Shown here: positions 53,209-63,800 of the stretch, piece by piece
Layout: each line of letters opens with the position of its first letter
Numbering within the stretch: the first letter of the stretch is position 1
The notes under the pieces: model-generated
What the model saw: only the letters and a program-made list of their open reading frames with translations
What the model was told of the DNA's origin: nothing
Databases searched by the model: none
NCBI RefSeq assembly: GCF_900110105.1
Contig: NZ_FOCL01000007.1
Span: forward strand, 310,001 to 374,000
Source: Mucilaginibacter gossypiicola
GTDB lineage: Bacteria > Bacteroidota > Bacteroidia > Sphingobacteriales > Sphingobacteriaceae
Length of the DNA: 64,000 nt
Reading direction: 5' to 3'
Position numbers and translations under genes: made by a program

Positions 53209-55458
53209 ATGTTATCACGATTTGCAAAAGCTGCGGGCTATTTTGCTATAGGTTATTGTTTACTAAGTTCATGTAAACCACATCCCCCTGCAGCAATGGC
53301 TGATTTGTTACAGCAACTCAAAAAGCGCAATTACAACCCACAAAACATTTTTAGCTCTGATGCCCGGCTCGCGGCCTGCGATTCGACCTTAAAGGCCGAT
53401 TCGCCAAACTACGATGTCCAATTGCTTTCGAAGAAAGCACTGTTTGAATTGCAGGAAGGGCATGAGCAACGGGCGGTTGAGATCTATTCAAAAATAGCGA
53501 AGCTGCCACGCTATATGAATCCTGTAAATATACTGCCAGATCAGGCAGTGGCTTACATGCGCCTGGGCGAAAGGGCCAATTGTGTGCTTAGCCATAACAG
53601 ATCATCGTGCGTATTCCCGGTTAGGGAAGCCGGAGTACATCGGGATCAGACAGGATCGCGAAAAGCAATTGAAATTTTGGAGAATGTTTTGAAAAGTAAT
53701 TCGCAGGATGTGCAGTCGAGGTGGTTGTTAAATATCGCTTATATGACATTGGGTGAGTACCCTGAAAGGGTGCCCACTCAGTACCTGGTTCCCAATTTAA
53801 ATGACGGCGATGGGCAGTACAGCGTGAGGCCATTTACCGATATAGCTGCAAGTGTTGGCATTAACCTGTACAGCAGGGCAGGGGGCTCCGTAGCCGATGA
53901 TTTTGACGGCGATGGATATATCGATCTTATTACAACAGGTATGGATTTGCAGGATCATGCGCATTATTTTCATAATAACGCCGATGGCACTTTTAGCGAC
54001 CGTACTGCTCAGAGTGGTCTGCAGGATGTGGTTGGCGGACTTAATGCCCAACAAACCGATTATAACAACGATGGTAAGCCCGATATTTTTATAATGCGCG
54101 GTGGCTGGCTCAAGGACGGCTTTGGCAACCAACCGTGTTCTCTCCTTAAAAACAACGGCGACGGAACTTTTACCGATGTTACCATTGCCGCAGGCTTAAA
54201 ATTTATGCACCCCACGCAGACGGCCGTATGGGCCGATTTTAATAACGATGGCTGGCTGGATGTTTTTATAGGGATGGAAAGCCATGGTGTGGCCGAGCCT
54301 AAAAATAATCATCCATCGGCACTATACATGAATAACCGCAATGGCACTTTTACCGAAATGGCCCAAAAAGCCCAAGCCCAGATCAACGATTTTGTAAAAG
54401 GCGTAACGTCGGCAGATTACAATAATGATGGCTGGCCGGATATTTTTGTATCTACCATGAGTGGTAAAAAGTACCTGCTGAGAAACAGGGGTATGAGAGG
54501 TAAGGATTTTGGCTTTGATGATGTTACCGCTAAAGCAGGCATTAACATTAAGCAAAATACGTTTACCACCTGGTTTTATGATTATAACAATGATGGATGG
54601 CCCGACATTTTGGCTGGTAGTTACAATTTTACTTACTCGTTGAGTTACTATGCTGCCCTGGAGGCATTAGGCACACCTGTGCCTGATAATGGCAACATTT
54701 TCCTTTTTAATAATAATCGTGATGGTACATTTACAAATGTGACGCATATTGCCGGGTTGGATAAAGTAGTGTTTAGCATGGGGGGCAATTTTGGAGACAT
54801 AGACAACGATGGCTATCCCGATATGTATTTTGGAACCGGTAACCCCGATTTCGCTTCGCTGATACCTAATAAACTTTTCAGAAACATAGGAGGCGAAAAA
54901 TTTGCCGATGTAACCCGTTCATCGCGTACCGGTAATTTGCAAAAAGGCCACGGCGTATCCTTCGCCGATTTTAGAAATAATGGTCTGCAGGATATTTTTA
55001 TAGAGATGGGCGGCGCATATATAGGCGATGCTTATAAAAGCGCTTTTTATCTTAATCCGGGTCAAAATAATAACAATTGGATAGGATTAAAACTGCTTGG
55101 CACAAAGGCAAACCGGTCGGCAATCGGCTCGCGGATCAAGCTTACTTTTAAGGAAAATGGGTTACAGCGCAGTGTTTTTAAAGATGTAAATTCAGGCGGT
55201 AGCTTCGGTTCATCTCCGCTGCGGCAGGAGATTGGGGTAGGGCAAGCCAGGGTTATTGACGACATTGAGATCAGATGGTCTGGCACTGGAACTGTACAGC
55301 ATCTGTATAACATAAAGCCCGATCAGTTTTTGGAAGTTACTGAGGATGGCAAGGTGACACCATTACATTTAAAGGCGTTGAAATTTAATGCAGATGGACA
55401 AACGGTGTCAATGCAAAGGGCAGGTATGACAATCGGCGGTAAGAATGCGGTGAAGTAA
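53209..55458 (+). CDS. FG-GAP/VCBS repeat, ASPIC/UnbV (CRTAC1-like) lipoprotein
   Basis: A 749-residue lipoprotein (lipobox LLSSC, C22). N-terminal helical, TPR-like segment (about 40-190, with SRWLLNIAYMTLGEYPERVP). Then calcium-binding FG-GAP/VCBS propeller blades such as DFDGDGYIDL, DYNNDGKPDIF, DFNNDGWLDVF and DYNNDGWPDIF. An ASPIC/UnbV domain closes the protein (about 625-725, NNWIGLKLLGTKANRSAIGS to DDIEIRWSG). Likely a surface binding protein. It is transcribed towards the related minus-strand protein and separated from it by a strong terminator. Confidence 0.88.
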   Translation: MLSRFAKAAGYFAIGYCLLSSCKPHPPAAMADLLQQLKKRNYNPQNIFSSDARLAACDSTLKADSPNYDVQLLSKKALFELQEGHEQRAVEIYSKIAKLPRYMNPVNILPDQAVAYMRLGERANCVLSHNRSSCVFPVREAGVHRDQTGSRKAIEILENVLKSNSQDVQSRWLLNIAYMTLGEYPERVPTQYLVPNLNDGDGQYSVRPFTDIAASVGINLYSRAGGSVADDFDGDGYIDLITTGMDLQDHAHYFHNNADGTFSDRTAQSGLQDVVGGLNAQQTDYNNDGKPDIFIMRGGWLKDGFGNQPCSLLKNNGDGTFTDVTIAAGLKFMHPTQTAVWADFNNDGWLDVFIGMESHGVAEPKNNHPSALYMNNRNGTFTEMAQKAQAQINDFVKGVTSADYNNDGWPDIFVSTMSGKKYLLRNRGMRGKDFGFDDVTAKAGINIKQNTFTTWFYDYNNDGWPDILAGSYNFTYSLSYYAALEALGTPVPDNGNIFLFNNNRDGTFTNVTHIAGLDKVVFSMGGNFGDIDNDGYPDMYFGTGNPDFASLIPNKLFRNIGGEKFADVTRSSRTGNLQKGHGVSFADFRNNGLQDIFIEMGGAYIGDAYKSAFYLNPGQNNNNWIGLKLLGTKANRSAIGSRIKLTFKENGLQRSVFKDVNSGGSFGSSPLRQEIGVGQARVIDDIEIRWSGTGTVQHLYNIKPDQFLEVTEDGKVTPLHLKALKFNADGQTVSMQRAGMTIGGKNAVK

Positions 55459-55469
55459 AAGGCGTTGAA

Positions 55470-55515
55470 TTCCGTTCCCTCAGGGTCTTTCGGAGAAGAC
55501 CCTGAGGGAACGGAA
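55470..55515 (+). terminator. Very strong terminator hairpin
   Basis: Perfect 20-bp arms (55470-55489 and 55496-55515; core CCCTCAGGGTCTT / AAGACCCTGAGGG) with a 6-nt loop, followed by an A-run on the plus strand. Given the A-run, it may be bidirectional or itself a dispersed palindrome. Confidence 0.75.
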
Positions 55516-55521
55516 AAAAAC

Positions 55522-55623
55522 TGTCATTTCTGAGCGATAGTGATGAATCTTCTGCAAAAAGCAAAGCGGTCATGCAGAGTGGCTGTGTCAGACGTAGAAG
55601 ATACTTCGTTCCTAAGGATGACA
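55522..55623. repeat. Dispersed palindromic element of a third type
   Basis: Termini TGTCATTTCTGAGCGATAG (from 55522) and GGATGACA (to 55623), inner inverted pair GAATCTTCT / AGAAGATAC. It is non-coding, in the gap between convergent genes. Only one copy is in this window. Confidence 0.55.
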
Positions 55624-55628
55624 AATGG

Positions 55629-58600
55629 CTAAAATTTGACAACCCTAATTGCTCCGGAATAGCTTTTTATGGCTACGTGCGCTACTTTATCATTAATAAG
55701 GATACATCTTGAAGACTGGGAAATAAACGAACTACCATAATAAAATTCCTGTTTAGTGCTGCTGCCATTTTTATAAGTAATTACGGCGCTTTGGTCTTCA
55801 TCGTTTATTTTTAATGTGGACGTTTTCGCATTCAACTGAAATATTCGAAGCGGCCCTAAATGCTCGGTTGATGTCAGCAGGTAATTGTTAGCAGCCCCGC
55901 GCAGTTTTACCAGCGCTTTTCCATCTCCGGGTAAATACACCCCGCTTCTTGTTATAGGTATTGTAGCAAATCCTCCTTTGCCGTCACCTTTTAATACTAA
56001 GCCATTTAAAGCATCGTACCGGCCAATAGTAACTTCCGTGCTAAAATCATTTCCATTAATAGCCAGATCGAGATTGCCGTCGCTGTCAAAATCATCAGCA
56101 ACCATTCCGTTCAATGCCGACACCTGCGCCTCGAGGGGGAGGGGAATCACGGTAAATTTGCCATTACCGTCGTTCCTGAAATAGCACGATCTTAATTCGG
56201 TAGCTTTCAGTCGAACGGCGCTTTTTATCTGATCGGCGCTAAGTATATCCTGCATGGTGGCCTCGGCGTACGAATGATAGTTGGTGAATTTGGTACGTAA
56301 AGAGATCATCTGCTTAAAAGCATCATCCCGTACATTTGCCGGATATTCGCGTTGAATACCATCCTTCCCCGGAAGATACAATGATGGGAAGGCATCGAAC
56401 CTGTTCCGTTTGTCGAAATCATTAGCGGTTATAAATGCAGGAAATTGGTCGCTGACCTGGTAAAGTGTGTTCAGGCCCGCGTTGGCTACTATGTAATCCA
56501 TCCTGCCGGTATGCCTGAAATCGCCGGCTACTATCGAATTCCACCAGCCGGGTTTATTGCCGGGGCCGGTTTGTTCAGTAACATTTACAAACTTTAGGCC
56601 CGTGTTTCTCAGGAAGGTTACCGGCATCCATTCTCCGGCTAATATCAAATCTGTTTTGCCATCGTTGTCAAAATCGCTAAAAAGCGCATCGCATACCAGT
56701 CCTATTTTTTTCAAGCCGGGTGCAACCTCATCAGTCACATCCGTAAATTTTACCTTACCGTTTTTGGTGTCATTTCTTAAAATATAGCTATTAACCGCTT
56801 CCGGGTACCGCCATGGTTCCACCCGGCCCGAAATAAAAAGATCCGGTTTACCATCGTTATTATAATCAAAAGCCCTTACGCATAACTTGCTTTTAAAGCA
56901 TACCGGGAGCGCATCTTTTGCGAGCGTAAAATTGCCTTTGCCATCGTTTAAATAAAGGCGATCCTGGTATGATGGATCATTGGCTTTTGTTTTATAGCCG
57001 CTACCGGTAATCAGCACATCCGGAAATTTATCTCCATTTGAATCAAAGATCAATATCCCGCCATCCAGGTAAGGTTTATCATATTTAACTTCTGTTAAAA
57101 GATTCCGCTGTTTAAATGTGCCATCACTTTGCTGAAAAAAAACCTGGGCTGGTTTAATTTGGTTTCCCCCAACAACAATATCATCCAGGCCATCACCATT
57201 AATATCGCCTGCGGCCATCGCCGGGTTGTATTCTGAAAGTTTGTGCGGTAAAAGTTTCTGAATATTAAAGTCGGTATAGTCGGTATCGCGATGGATGTAT
57301 TTAACCGCGCTTTTATCGGTGATATTGGTAAATAACGGATCTTTTACATAGGTAGCACTTGCAAAGCTATACCTTTGACGGGCATCATTAACGTTTGCTG
57401 ATAGAACCTGATTTGCCTTTACATTTAAAAAAGTTTGTTTATATAAATTGGGCCATCTTACAACTACCGAATCGATGGTTGAGCATTTGCCTAAGCCAAA
57501 GTTTGCAACGGCTTCAATGCTGGATACATAACCCCTGTACGGGTTGTTTTCATAAACCTGGTGTAAGCCGTGCTGGTAATAGATATCTACAAATGCTCCA
57601 ATTCCCTGGCGGTTTCGGTTTGGTCCTTTAAACTTCACCTTCAGGTAGTGGTTTATGTTCCCATTGTCTTCTGCCCCGTTGTTTTTATAAATTAAAGCCT
57701 CATCATTGATGTTATTAATGGCAAGGTCCATTTTGCCGTCGTTATTCAGATCGGCGTACACAGCCCCGTTTGAAAACGAGGGGATGCCCAGTCCCCAATC
57801 CAAACTTACGTCGCTAAACTGCACTCCACCCTGGTTGCGGAAGCCATAATTGTGAATTTTAACCGAGGGTATTTGCCGAAGAATCTCTTTTTTAGGTGCT
57901 ATCAAAAACGCGTTCGCTCTGTAGGTCATGAAATCACGGTCAGTAATATCGCGCGGGTAGCCGTTGGTAACAATGATATCGCGGTAGCCGTCGTTATCAA
58001 AATCGGTTACCATTGGCGTCCAGCTCCAGTCTGTTTGGGCTACGCCGCTTAAAAAACCGATTTCGCTGAAGGTTGGGTTTCCTAATTTGTTATTTTCTCC
58101 CACAGATGGCCCTTGATTTAACTGAAGCGTATTCCGAACATATTGATATTGATAGCCATAGTGATCAAAATTTTGAATAGTGTTATAGCTTCCGGGGCCC
58201 GACATCATCTTTTTGCGGAAGTTATCGGCAGGGTTCATATCCAGTTCAAATATATCGGCCAGCCCGTCGTTATTGATATCTTCAATATCTTGCCCCATAG
58301 CGTTGAACGAGGTATGCTTGAAATATTCTTTCGATCTATCGGTAAAAGTACCGTCATGATTATTGATGTACAATATATTATTCGATAAAAAATCGTTGGT
58401 GACATAAATGTCTTTCCAGCCGTCGAGGTTGATATCGGCAATAGTTGTAGCATGCCCGTATCCTTCTGTCTTGATACCCGCGGCAATCGATACATCTGTA
58501 TAAACTGGATGCTTTAGTTTAGGGTTCCAATCATTGCGGTACAAATGGCCCATGCTTCTGCCTGTACCTGTATTGTTAATAGGCCTGAACTGGTTGGGGA

Positions 58601-59192
58601 ATTCGGCGGGGTTGGGCTCATTTACGGTGAGGTACATATCCAGGTCGCCATCGTTATCGTAGTCAAAAAAACTGGCCATTGTTGAAAAAAAACGGGCATC
58701 AAGGCCATATTCTTTCGCTTCTTCTTTAAACACCGGCACATTACCTTTACCAACTCCCTGGTTTATATAAAGCAGGTTTTGCCTTTTTTGAGGATCATTA
58801 GCAAACGAGTTACACACGTAAATATCAGACAGCCCATCATTGTTAATGTCAATAATGGCAACACCCCGGGCCCAGCGGCCTTTGCCATCTACGCCCGCTT
58901 TTGTTGTAACGTCTTCAAATTTAAAATCGCCTTTATTAAGGTAGAGCTTATTCTGAACCATGTTACCCGTAAAGTAAATATCGGGCAGACCATCGTTATT
59001 AAAATCGCCAACGCCTACACCACCGCCGTTGTAAACTGTAGCGTTGTCAATAGGGTTGATGGAATCATTTTCTGTAATCAGGTTATTAAACTTTATACCT
59101 GAGCCGGATGACGGGATTTGCTCAAACAGCGTGTGTTTTTTGCAGGAGTAAAAAACTACAGCGATGGTAAAGAATATAATTAGCCTCTTCAT
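55629..59192 (-). CDS. Large FG-GAP repeat, ASPIC/UnbV lipoprotein downstream of SusD
   Basis: An 1187-residue lipoprotein (lipobox VVFYSC, C17). The first FG-GAP/VCBS propeller (about 60-500) has many DxNxDGxxD calcium loops (DFNNDGLPDIYF, DINNDGLSDIYV, DINLDGWKDIYV). An ASPIC/UnbV domain follows (about 530-620), then a second propeller (about 640-1090; DINGDGLDDIVVGG, DSNGDKFPDVLITG). Gene order susC, susD, lipoprotein is that of surface glycan-binding proteins, and this fold may replace the usual SGBP. A 15-bp terminator hairpin separates it from susD. Confidence 0.88.
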   Translation of the reverse strand: MKRLIIFFTIAVVFYSCKKHTLFEQIPSSGSGIKFNNLITENDSINPIDNATVYNGGGVGVGDFNNDGLPDIYFTGNMVQNKLYLNKGDFKFEDVTTKAGVDGKGRWARGVAIIDINNDGLSDIYVCNSFANDPQKRQNLLYINQGVGKGNVPVFKEEAKEYGLDARFFSTMASFFDYDNDGDLDMYLTVNEPNPAEFPNQFRPINNTGTGRSMGHLYRNDWNPKLKHPVYTDVSIAAGIKTEGYGHATTIADINLDGWKDIYVTNDFLSNNILYINNHDGTFTDRSKEYFKHTSFNAMGQDIEDINNDGLADIFELDMNPADNFRKKMMSGPGSYNTIQNFDHYGYQYQYVRNTLQLNQGPSVGENNKLGNPTFSEIGFLSGVAQTDWSWTPMVTDFDNDGYRDIIVTNGYPRDITDRDFMTYRANAFLIAPKKEILRQIPSVKIHNYGFRNQGGVQFSDVSLDWGLGIPSFSNGAVYADLNNDGKMDLAINNINDEALIYKNNGAEDNGNINHYLKVKFKGPNRNRQGIGAFVDIYYQHGLHQVYENNPYRGYVSSIEAVANFGLGKCSTIDSVVVRWPNLYKQTFLNVKANQVLSANVNDARQRYSFASATYVKDPLFTNITDKSAVKYIHRDTDYTDFNIQKLLPHKLSEYNPAMAAGDINGDGLDDIVVGGNQIKPAQVFFQQSDGTFKQRNLLTEVKYDKPYLDGGILIFDSNGDKFPDVLITGSGYKTKANDPSYQDRLYLNDGKGNFTLAKDALPVCFKSKLCVRAFDYNNDGKPDLFISGRVEPWRYPEAVNSYILRNDTKNGKVKFTDVTDEVAPGLKKIGLVCDALFSDFDNDGKTDLILAGEWMPVTFLRNTGLKFVNVTEQTGPGNKPGWWNSIVAGDFRHTGRMDYIVANAGLNTLYQVSDQFPAFITANDFDKRNRFDAFPSLYLPGKDGIQREYPANVRDDAFKQMISLRTKFTNYHSYAEATMQDILSADQIKSAVRLKATELRSCYFRNDGNGKFTVIPLPLEAQVSALNGMVADDFDSDGNLDLAINGNDFSTEVTIGRYDALNGLVLKGDGKGGFATIPITRSGVYLPGDGKALVKLRGAANNYLLTSTEHLGPLRIFQLNAKTSTLKINDEDQSAVITYKNGSSTKQEFYYGSSFISQSSRCILINDKVAHVAIKSYSGAIRVVKF

Positions 59193-59211
59193 AATTTAAA
59201 TAAAAATATAA

Positions 59212-59244
59212 AAAGCGCAGGCAACTTGTAGTTGCCTGCGCTTT
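59212..59244 (-). terminator. Terminator hairpin between susD and the ASPIC lipoprotein gene
   Basis: Perfect 15-bp arms AAAGCGCAGGCAACT (59212-59226) and AGTTGCCTGCGCTTT (59230-59244) with a 3-nt loop and A/T-rich flanks on both sides. It lies 18 bases after the susD stop codon. Confidence 0.85.
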
Positions 59245-59262
59245 AAAACAGGAGTAAACAAT

Positions 59263-60819
59263 TTAATAACCAGGATTTTGATGCCCGGCAACCAATGGGT
59301 TGTTATCCAGTTCGGCCTGTGGTATAGGTAACAATTCGTCCCGGCCTGCTTTGAAGTTGGCAATCGGCTCTGTTGTAAAATAGCCTTTTTTTCGCCACCT
59401 TAAAATGTCGATGTTGCGTAGTTCTTCATCACCCAACTCAACCATTTTTTCGTGCATAATGGCTTTGGTTACATCGGCTTTTGAACCAACCGGATATTGA
59501 GCCGTTGGATAAGAAGGCATGGCAACATCAGCCCTTGCACGTATCATGTTAAGGTAGTTTACAGCTCCGGCTATATCGCCTGTTTCATTGGCACATTCGG
59601 CAAGGTTAAGTAAGACTTCCGAATAGCGTATAATACGCTGATTGTTACCTCCTGGATGAAAACTTGCTGTTGAGGCGCTTTCCTGGTAAATGATCATAAA
59701 TTTGCGCCAGCTGATCTTTTTGGTAACGCCGTGAAGTACCGATGAGTTACCGTTTTGATCAGCATCGGTTAAAACGCTTGCTCCGTTGTTATAAACATCC
59801 CCGCTTTGATAAACGCTATATGAGAAACGCGGGTCTGTTTTTGCTGCGCCGGTAGCAGTACTTTCAAATTCGTTCAGGTATTTATTGGAAGGAATAAGAT
59901 TTCTCCAGGCAACAGGGCAATATTCCTGATTTCTTACAGTTGATTGTGCCTCTGTGGCGCTTTCACCACCCCAGTTGTAGCCGTTATCGCCTTTATCTAC
60001 AAATACAACCTCAAAAATTGATTCCTGATTGAATTCGGTTGCTATTTCAAAATTGTCGAGATAGCGGGGAGTGAGCGAATAACCGTCGGCTCCGCTGGTA
60101 GGTATTTTAAGTAGGGCGGCTTTAGCTCCGGCATAATCACCTTGCTGCATCAACACCCTGCCCAGCATAGCGTTGGCAGCAGCAGCTGTGGCTCTTCCTT
60201 TATCGGTAGCCGATTTTCCCGGCAATACTGCCGCGGCATCCGTCAGGTCCTGAATTATTTGAGCGTAAACGGCGGCAACATCGGCACGCGGTTTAAAGTC
60301 AGTAGGGTTTTTGGGAACCGATGTTACCAGCGGAACGCCTCCCCACATGCTAACCAGGTCGAAATAAGCCCAGGCGCGTAAAAATTTTGCCTCACCAACT
60401 GATTTTTTAGCGTCGGCCGGATCGTCAGTCACGTTTGATGCATTGTCGGTTACCACGTTTGCGCGGAATATAACGGTGTACCAGCCATTCCATACAGAAT
60501 TCATTACCGAATTTGTAGGGTCGTCGGTATTGTTGATTAATTGAAGCCTCGGTGCTTCCAGCTGGCCGCCGCCGGGTGCCACTTCATCGCTCCTGGTATC
60601 GTGCAGGTAATACCACTCACGGGATACCAGGTTGTTTTGGTGCATCACAGCATAAATTGCATTAACACCCGCTTTTAACTGCGCCGCTGTTTTATAATAA
60701 TTGCCAGTTGTAAGGTTGTTTGGATCAGAAGTATCTAATGCCGATTTTTTACACGACAATACAATCACCGTTACGGTTAATAAGATAACGGCAGACAATA
60801 AATAAATTTTTCGTTTCAT
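59263..60819 (-). CDS. susD: SusD/RagB-family outer-membrane nutrient-binding lipoprotein
   Basis: A 518-residue SusD-like lipoprotein (lipobox VIVLSC, C23). TPR-type helices early (YYKTAAQLKAGVNAIYAVM, about 43-61), WNGWYTVIFRANVV, and the RagB/SusD C-terminal part with RYSEVLLNLAECANETGD and LNMIRARADV, ending LDNNPLVAGHQNPGY. It forms the lid on the SusC channel and captures oligosaccharide. The gene follows susC by 21 bases. Confidence 0.95.
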   Translation of the reverse strand: MKRKIYLLSAVILLTVTVIVLSCKKSALDTSDPNNLTTGNYYKTAAQLKAGVNAIYAVMHQNNLVSREWYYLHDTRSDEVAPGGGQLEAPRLQLINNTDDPTNSVMNSVWNGWYTVIFRANVVTDNASNVTDDPADAKKSVGEAKFLRAWAYFDLVSMWGGVPLVTSVPKNPTDFKPRADVAAVYAQIIQDLTDAAAVLPGKSATDKGRATAAAANAMLGRVLMQQGDYAGAKAALLKIPTSGADGYSLTPRYLDNFEIATEFNQESIFEVVFVDKGDNGYNWGGESATEAQSTVRNQEYCPVAWRNLIPSNKYLNEFESTATGAAKTDPRFSYSVYQSGDVYNNGASVLTDADQNGNSSVLHGVTKKISWRKFMIIYQESASTASFHPGGNNQRIIRYSEVLLNLAECANETGDIAGAVNYLNMIRARADVAMPSYPTAQYPVGSKADVTKAIMHEKMVELGDEELRNIDILRWRKKGYFTTEPIANFKAGRDELLPIPQAELDNNPLVAGHQNPGY

Positions 60820-60840
60820 AATATACCAATTTGATGATTG

Positions 60841-63800
60841 TTAAAATGTTGCCTGTAAACCTGCCTGGAACACGCGTGGTGTAGGATACTGACCATAGTC
60901 GATACCATTGGTAAGTGTTCCGTTTTTAGAACCAACCTCCGGATCAAGCCCGGTGTATTTGGTAATAGTGAACAGGTTGGTTGATGATACATAAATCCTC
61001 ACTTTGCTTACTAAATTGTTTGTTGATGACCTAAGCCAGGTCTGTGGCAAGTTATAACCCAGCTGAAGGTTTTTTAAACGTAAATATGAGCCGCTTTCAA
61101 CCCAGCGTGATGATGGCCTTACGTTGGAGTTTGGATCGCCTGAAATAGCTCTTGGAATATCGGTGTTGGTATTGGTAGGCGTCCATGCCCTGAGTACATT
61201 AACATCTGAGTTAAATAACCTCGACATGCCTTCGGCTATAATTTTTTCGGCATTAAATATTTTGTTACCATATACTCCCTGGAAAAACAAAGCAAGATCA
61301 AAATTCTTGTAACTGGCAGTGTAGTTTAATGAATAGGTAAATTTAGGAAGATAGCTACCCAGGTTAACCCGGTCATTAGCGTCAATTACACCATCTTTGT
61401 TAACATCTTTAAATTTTAAGTCGCCAGGTGCCGCACCTGTTTGGGTAGCATGGCCGCTTACATCTGCAGCATTTTGGAATATTCCTTCAACCACATAACC
61501 ATAAAAATATTGAATTGGCTGACCAACTGAAGTATTGGTGATAGGGCCGCCGCCGCCAAAATCTGCATCGCCACCAGCTGTTATTGTTCCGTTAGCGGCT
61601 CCGGTCAGGGAAAGTACTTTATTTCTGCTTAGTCCGAATACTCCTGTTATGTCATATCTAAACTCGCCGCTTGTTTTGTGATAGCCCGCGGTTAACTCAA
61701 ACCCTTTGTTTTGCATTGACCCTACGTTTGCAATCGGCGCGCCAACTCCCTGGCTGGGCGGTGCCGGTACAGTTAAAATCAAACCGTCGGTTTTTCTTTT
61801 GTAAACCTCAGCTGATAGGGTAAATGCGTTCTGGAATAAGCCTAAGTCGAAGCCAATATTTGTTGACTTAGTTTTTTCCCAATGCAGGAAATAATTACTT
61901 AAGTTACTGTAAAAGGAACCGTTACCAGAGTTAACTCCTGTTGCCAAATTGCCAAATGGGTATGTTGTGCCGCCTGCCGAAACATTGGAAACATAAGGGT
62001 AATTTCCTAATACCGTTCCGTTTATGCCTGTAACGCCGTAACCTGCCCTTAATTTAAATTCGCTTATTGATTTAATTCCTTTCATGAAGCTTTCCTGGTC
62101 AACCTTCCAGCCAACTGAGGCAGCGGGGAAATTCTCGTATTTATGCCCGGGAGCCCAAACCGATAAGCCATCGCGGCGTATTGAACCGGAAACTAAATAT
62201 TTCCCTTCAAAATCATATCCCACCCGGCCTACTAACGAATGTAATACGTTGGTAGTGTAAGTATAATCTGTTGTTATGTTTGTAGCGTTGTGCAGTGTAC
62301 GTATGGTATTGTTGTTTTGATTACCAAAAGAGTTTTGGCTGTCACCGCGATTGGTTTGCACTTCGTAAACTGCTATGGCCGACACGTGGTGTTTAGCGGC
62401 GAAGGTGTGATCAAAAGTTAACTGCTGCGTATAAAGCGTAGTAGTTCCGCTATTGGTATTTTCGGTAATGGAAGCAAGCGGGCTGCTTGAGGTACCGCCA
62501 TCATTATAAATTGGGGTATATTGCTCCTGCCTGTTTGTTCCGTAATCAATACCATAGGTTGAGTTAAATTTAAGCCATGGCGTAAACTTAACCGTTAAAT
62601 AGGCGTTGCCGCGGATACCTACACCAAGATTTCTGTTTTCGTTAATCAAGGCCTGCTCTACAGGGTTTACCGGGTCGGCCCCGTCAAAGCTGCTCTGCGG
62701 ACCGAAAAAGCCCCCCATATTGTTAGGATTGTAAACAGGTAAGTACGGTTGCATCCTGATTACGTTGGTAATGGGCGTTCTGTTACCCGGGGGGATCCCG
62801 AAGCGCTGGCGGGTAACCGAAGTGTTAAATGTTTCGCCAATTGTAATAAACTTATTTATGTTGTGATCAGAATTTATTCTGAAGTTTTTACGGCTGAAAT
62901 TTGTACCTACGGTAATACCATCCTGATCAAAATAACCGGCAGATGTAAAGATCCTCGAGTTCTCATTTCCACCGCTTACCGAAACGGTGTGTTGTTGTAA
63001 AACTCCGTTCTTGAAATAAGCATCCTGCCAGTCGGTATTGGTTTGTGCAAAAGTTTGTGAAGAGCCTGCATAAATAGGGAGGTTAAAATTGGCAGGTTGC
63101 AAACGCGGCGGCAGGCCTATACCGGCGGCGCCGTTTAAAGCCCTTTCGTATTGCAGGTATTGATTTGTATTAAGCAAATCATAAGTTTTAGTGACCTTTT
63201 GAACGCCCGCATATGAATCGAAGCCAACCTGGATTTTGCCGGTGGAACCTTTTTTGGTTGTTATAATAATTACACCGTTAGTTGCCCGTGAACCGTAGAT
63301 AGCTGCGGCGCTCGCATCCTTAAGTACATCAACTGATTGGATATCCCTGGGATCAAGACTGCCGATAGAACCCGGGAAACCGTCAATAATATACAGGGGA
63401 TCGGCTCCGTAGCCTATTGAGCTTACACCACGGATCTGAACAATCGGCGCGCTGCCAGGCGAGCCGTTATTGGTAACCGTTAAACCCGATACACGGCCCT
63501 GCAAGGCCTGGTCAACACCGCCAACAGGCAAGGCGGAAATAGTTTTGCTGTTTACCGATGAAACGGCCCCGGTTACACTGGCACGCTTTTGTGTTCCATA
63601 ACCTACAACAACAATCTCGTTAAGTGCCTTTGAATCCCCCTTTAAAGACACATTGATTACAGATTGGCCTGAAACAGCCACTTCTGTTGAAGCAAAGCCA
63701 ACAAAGCTAAAAACAAGTATGGCCTGCTCGTTAGGTACTTCAATACGGAAGGTACCATTACTACTGGTTCCCACCGCAGTGGTTGTACCTTTTATAGTAA

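Noticed and set aside
53569..53680. Possible insertion in the 749-aa lipoprotein (the RANCVLSHNRSSC region)
   Set aside because: The Cys-containing segment before SRKAIEILENV is a normal part of CRTAC/ASPIC family N-terminal regions as I know them, and the frame is intact.
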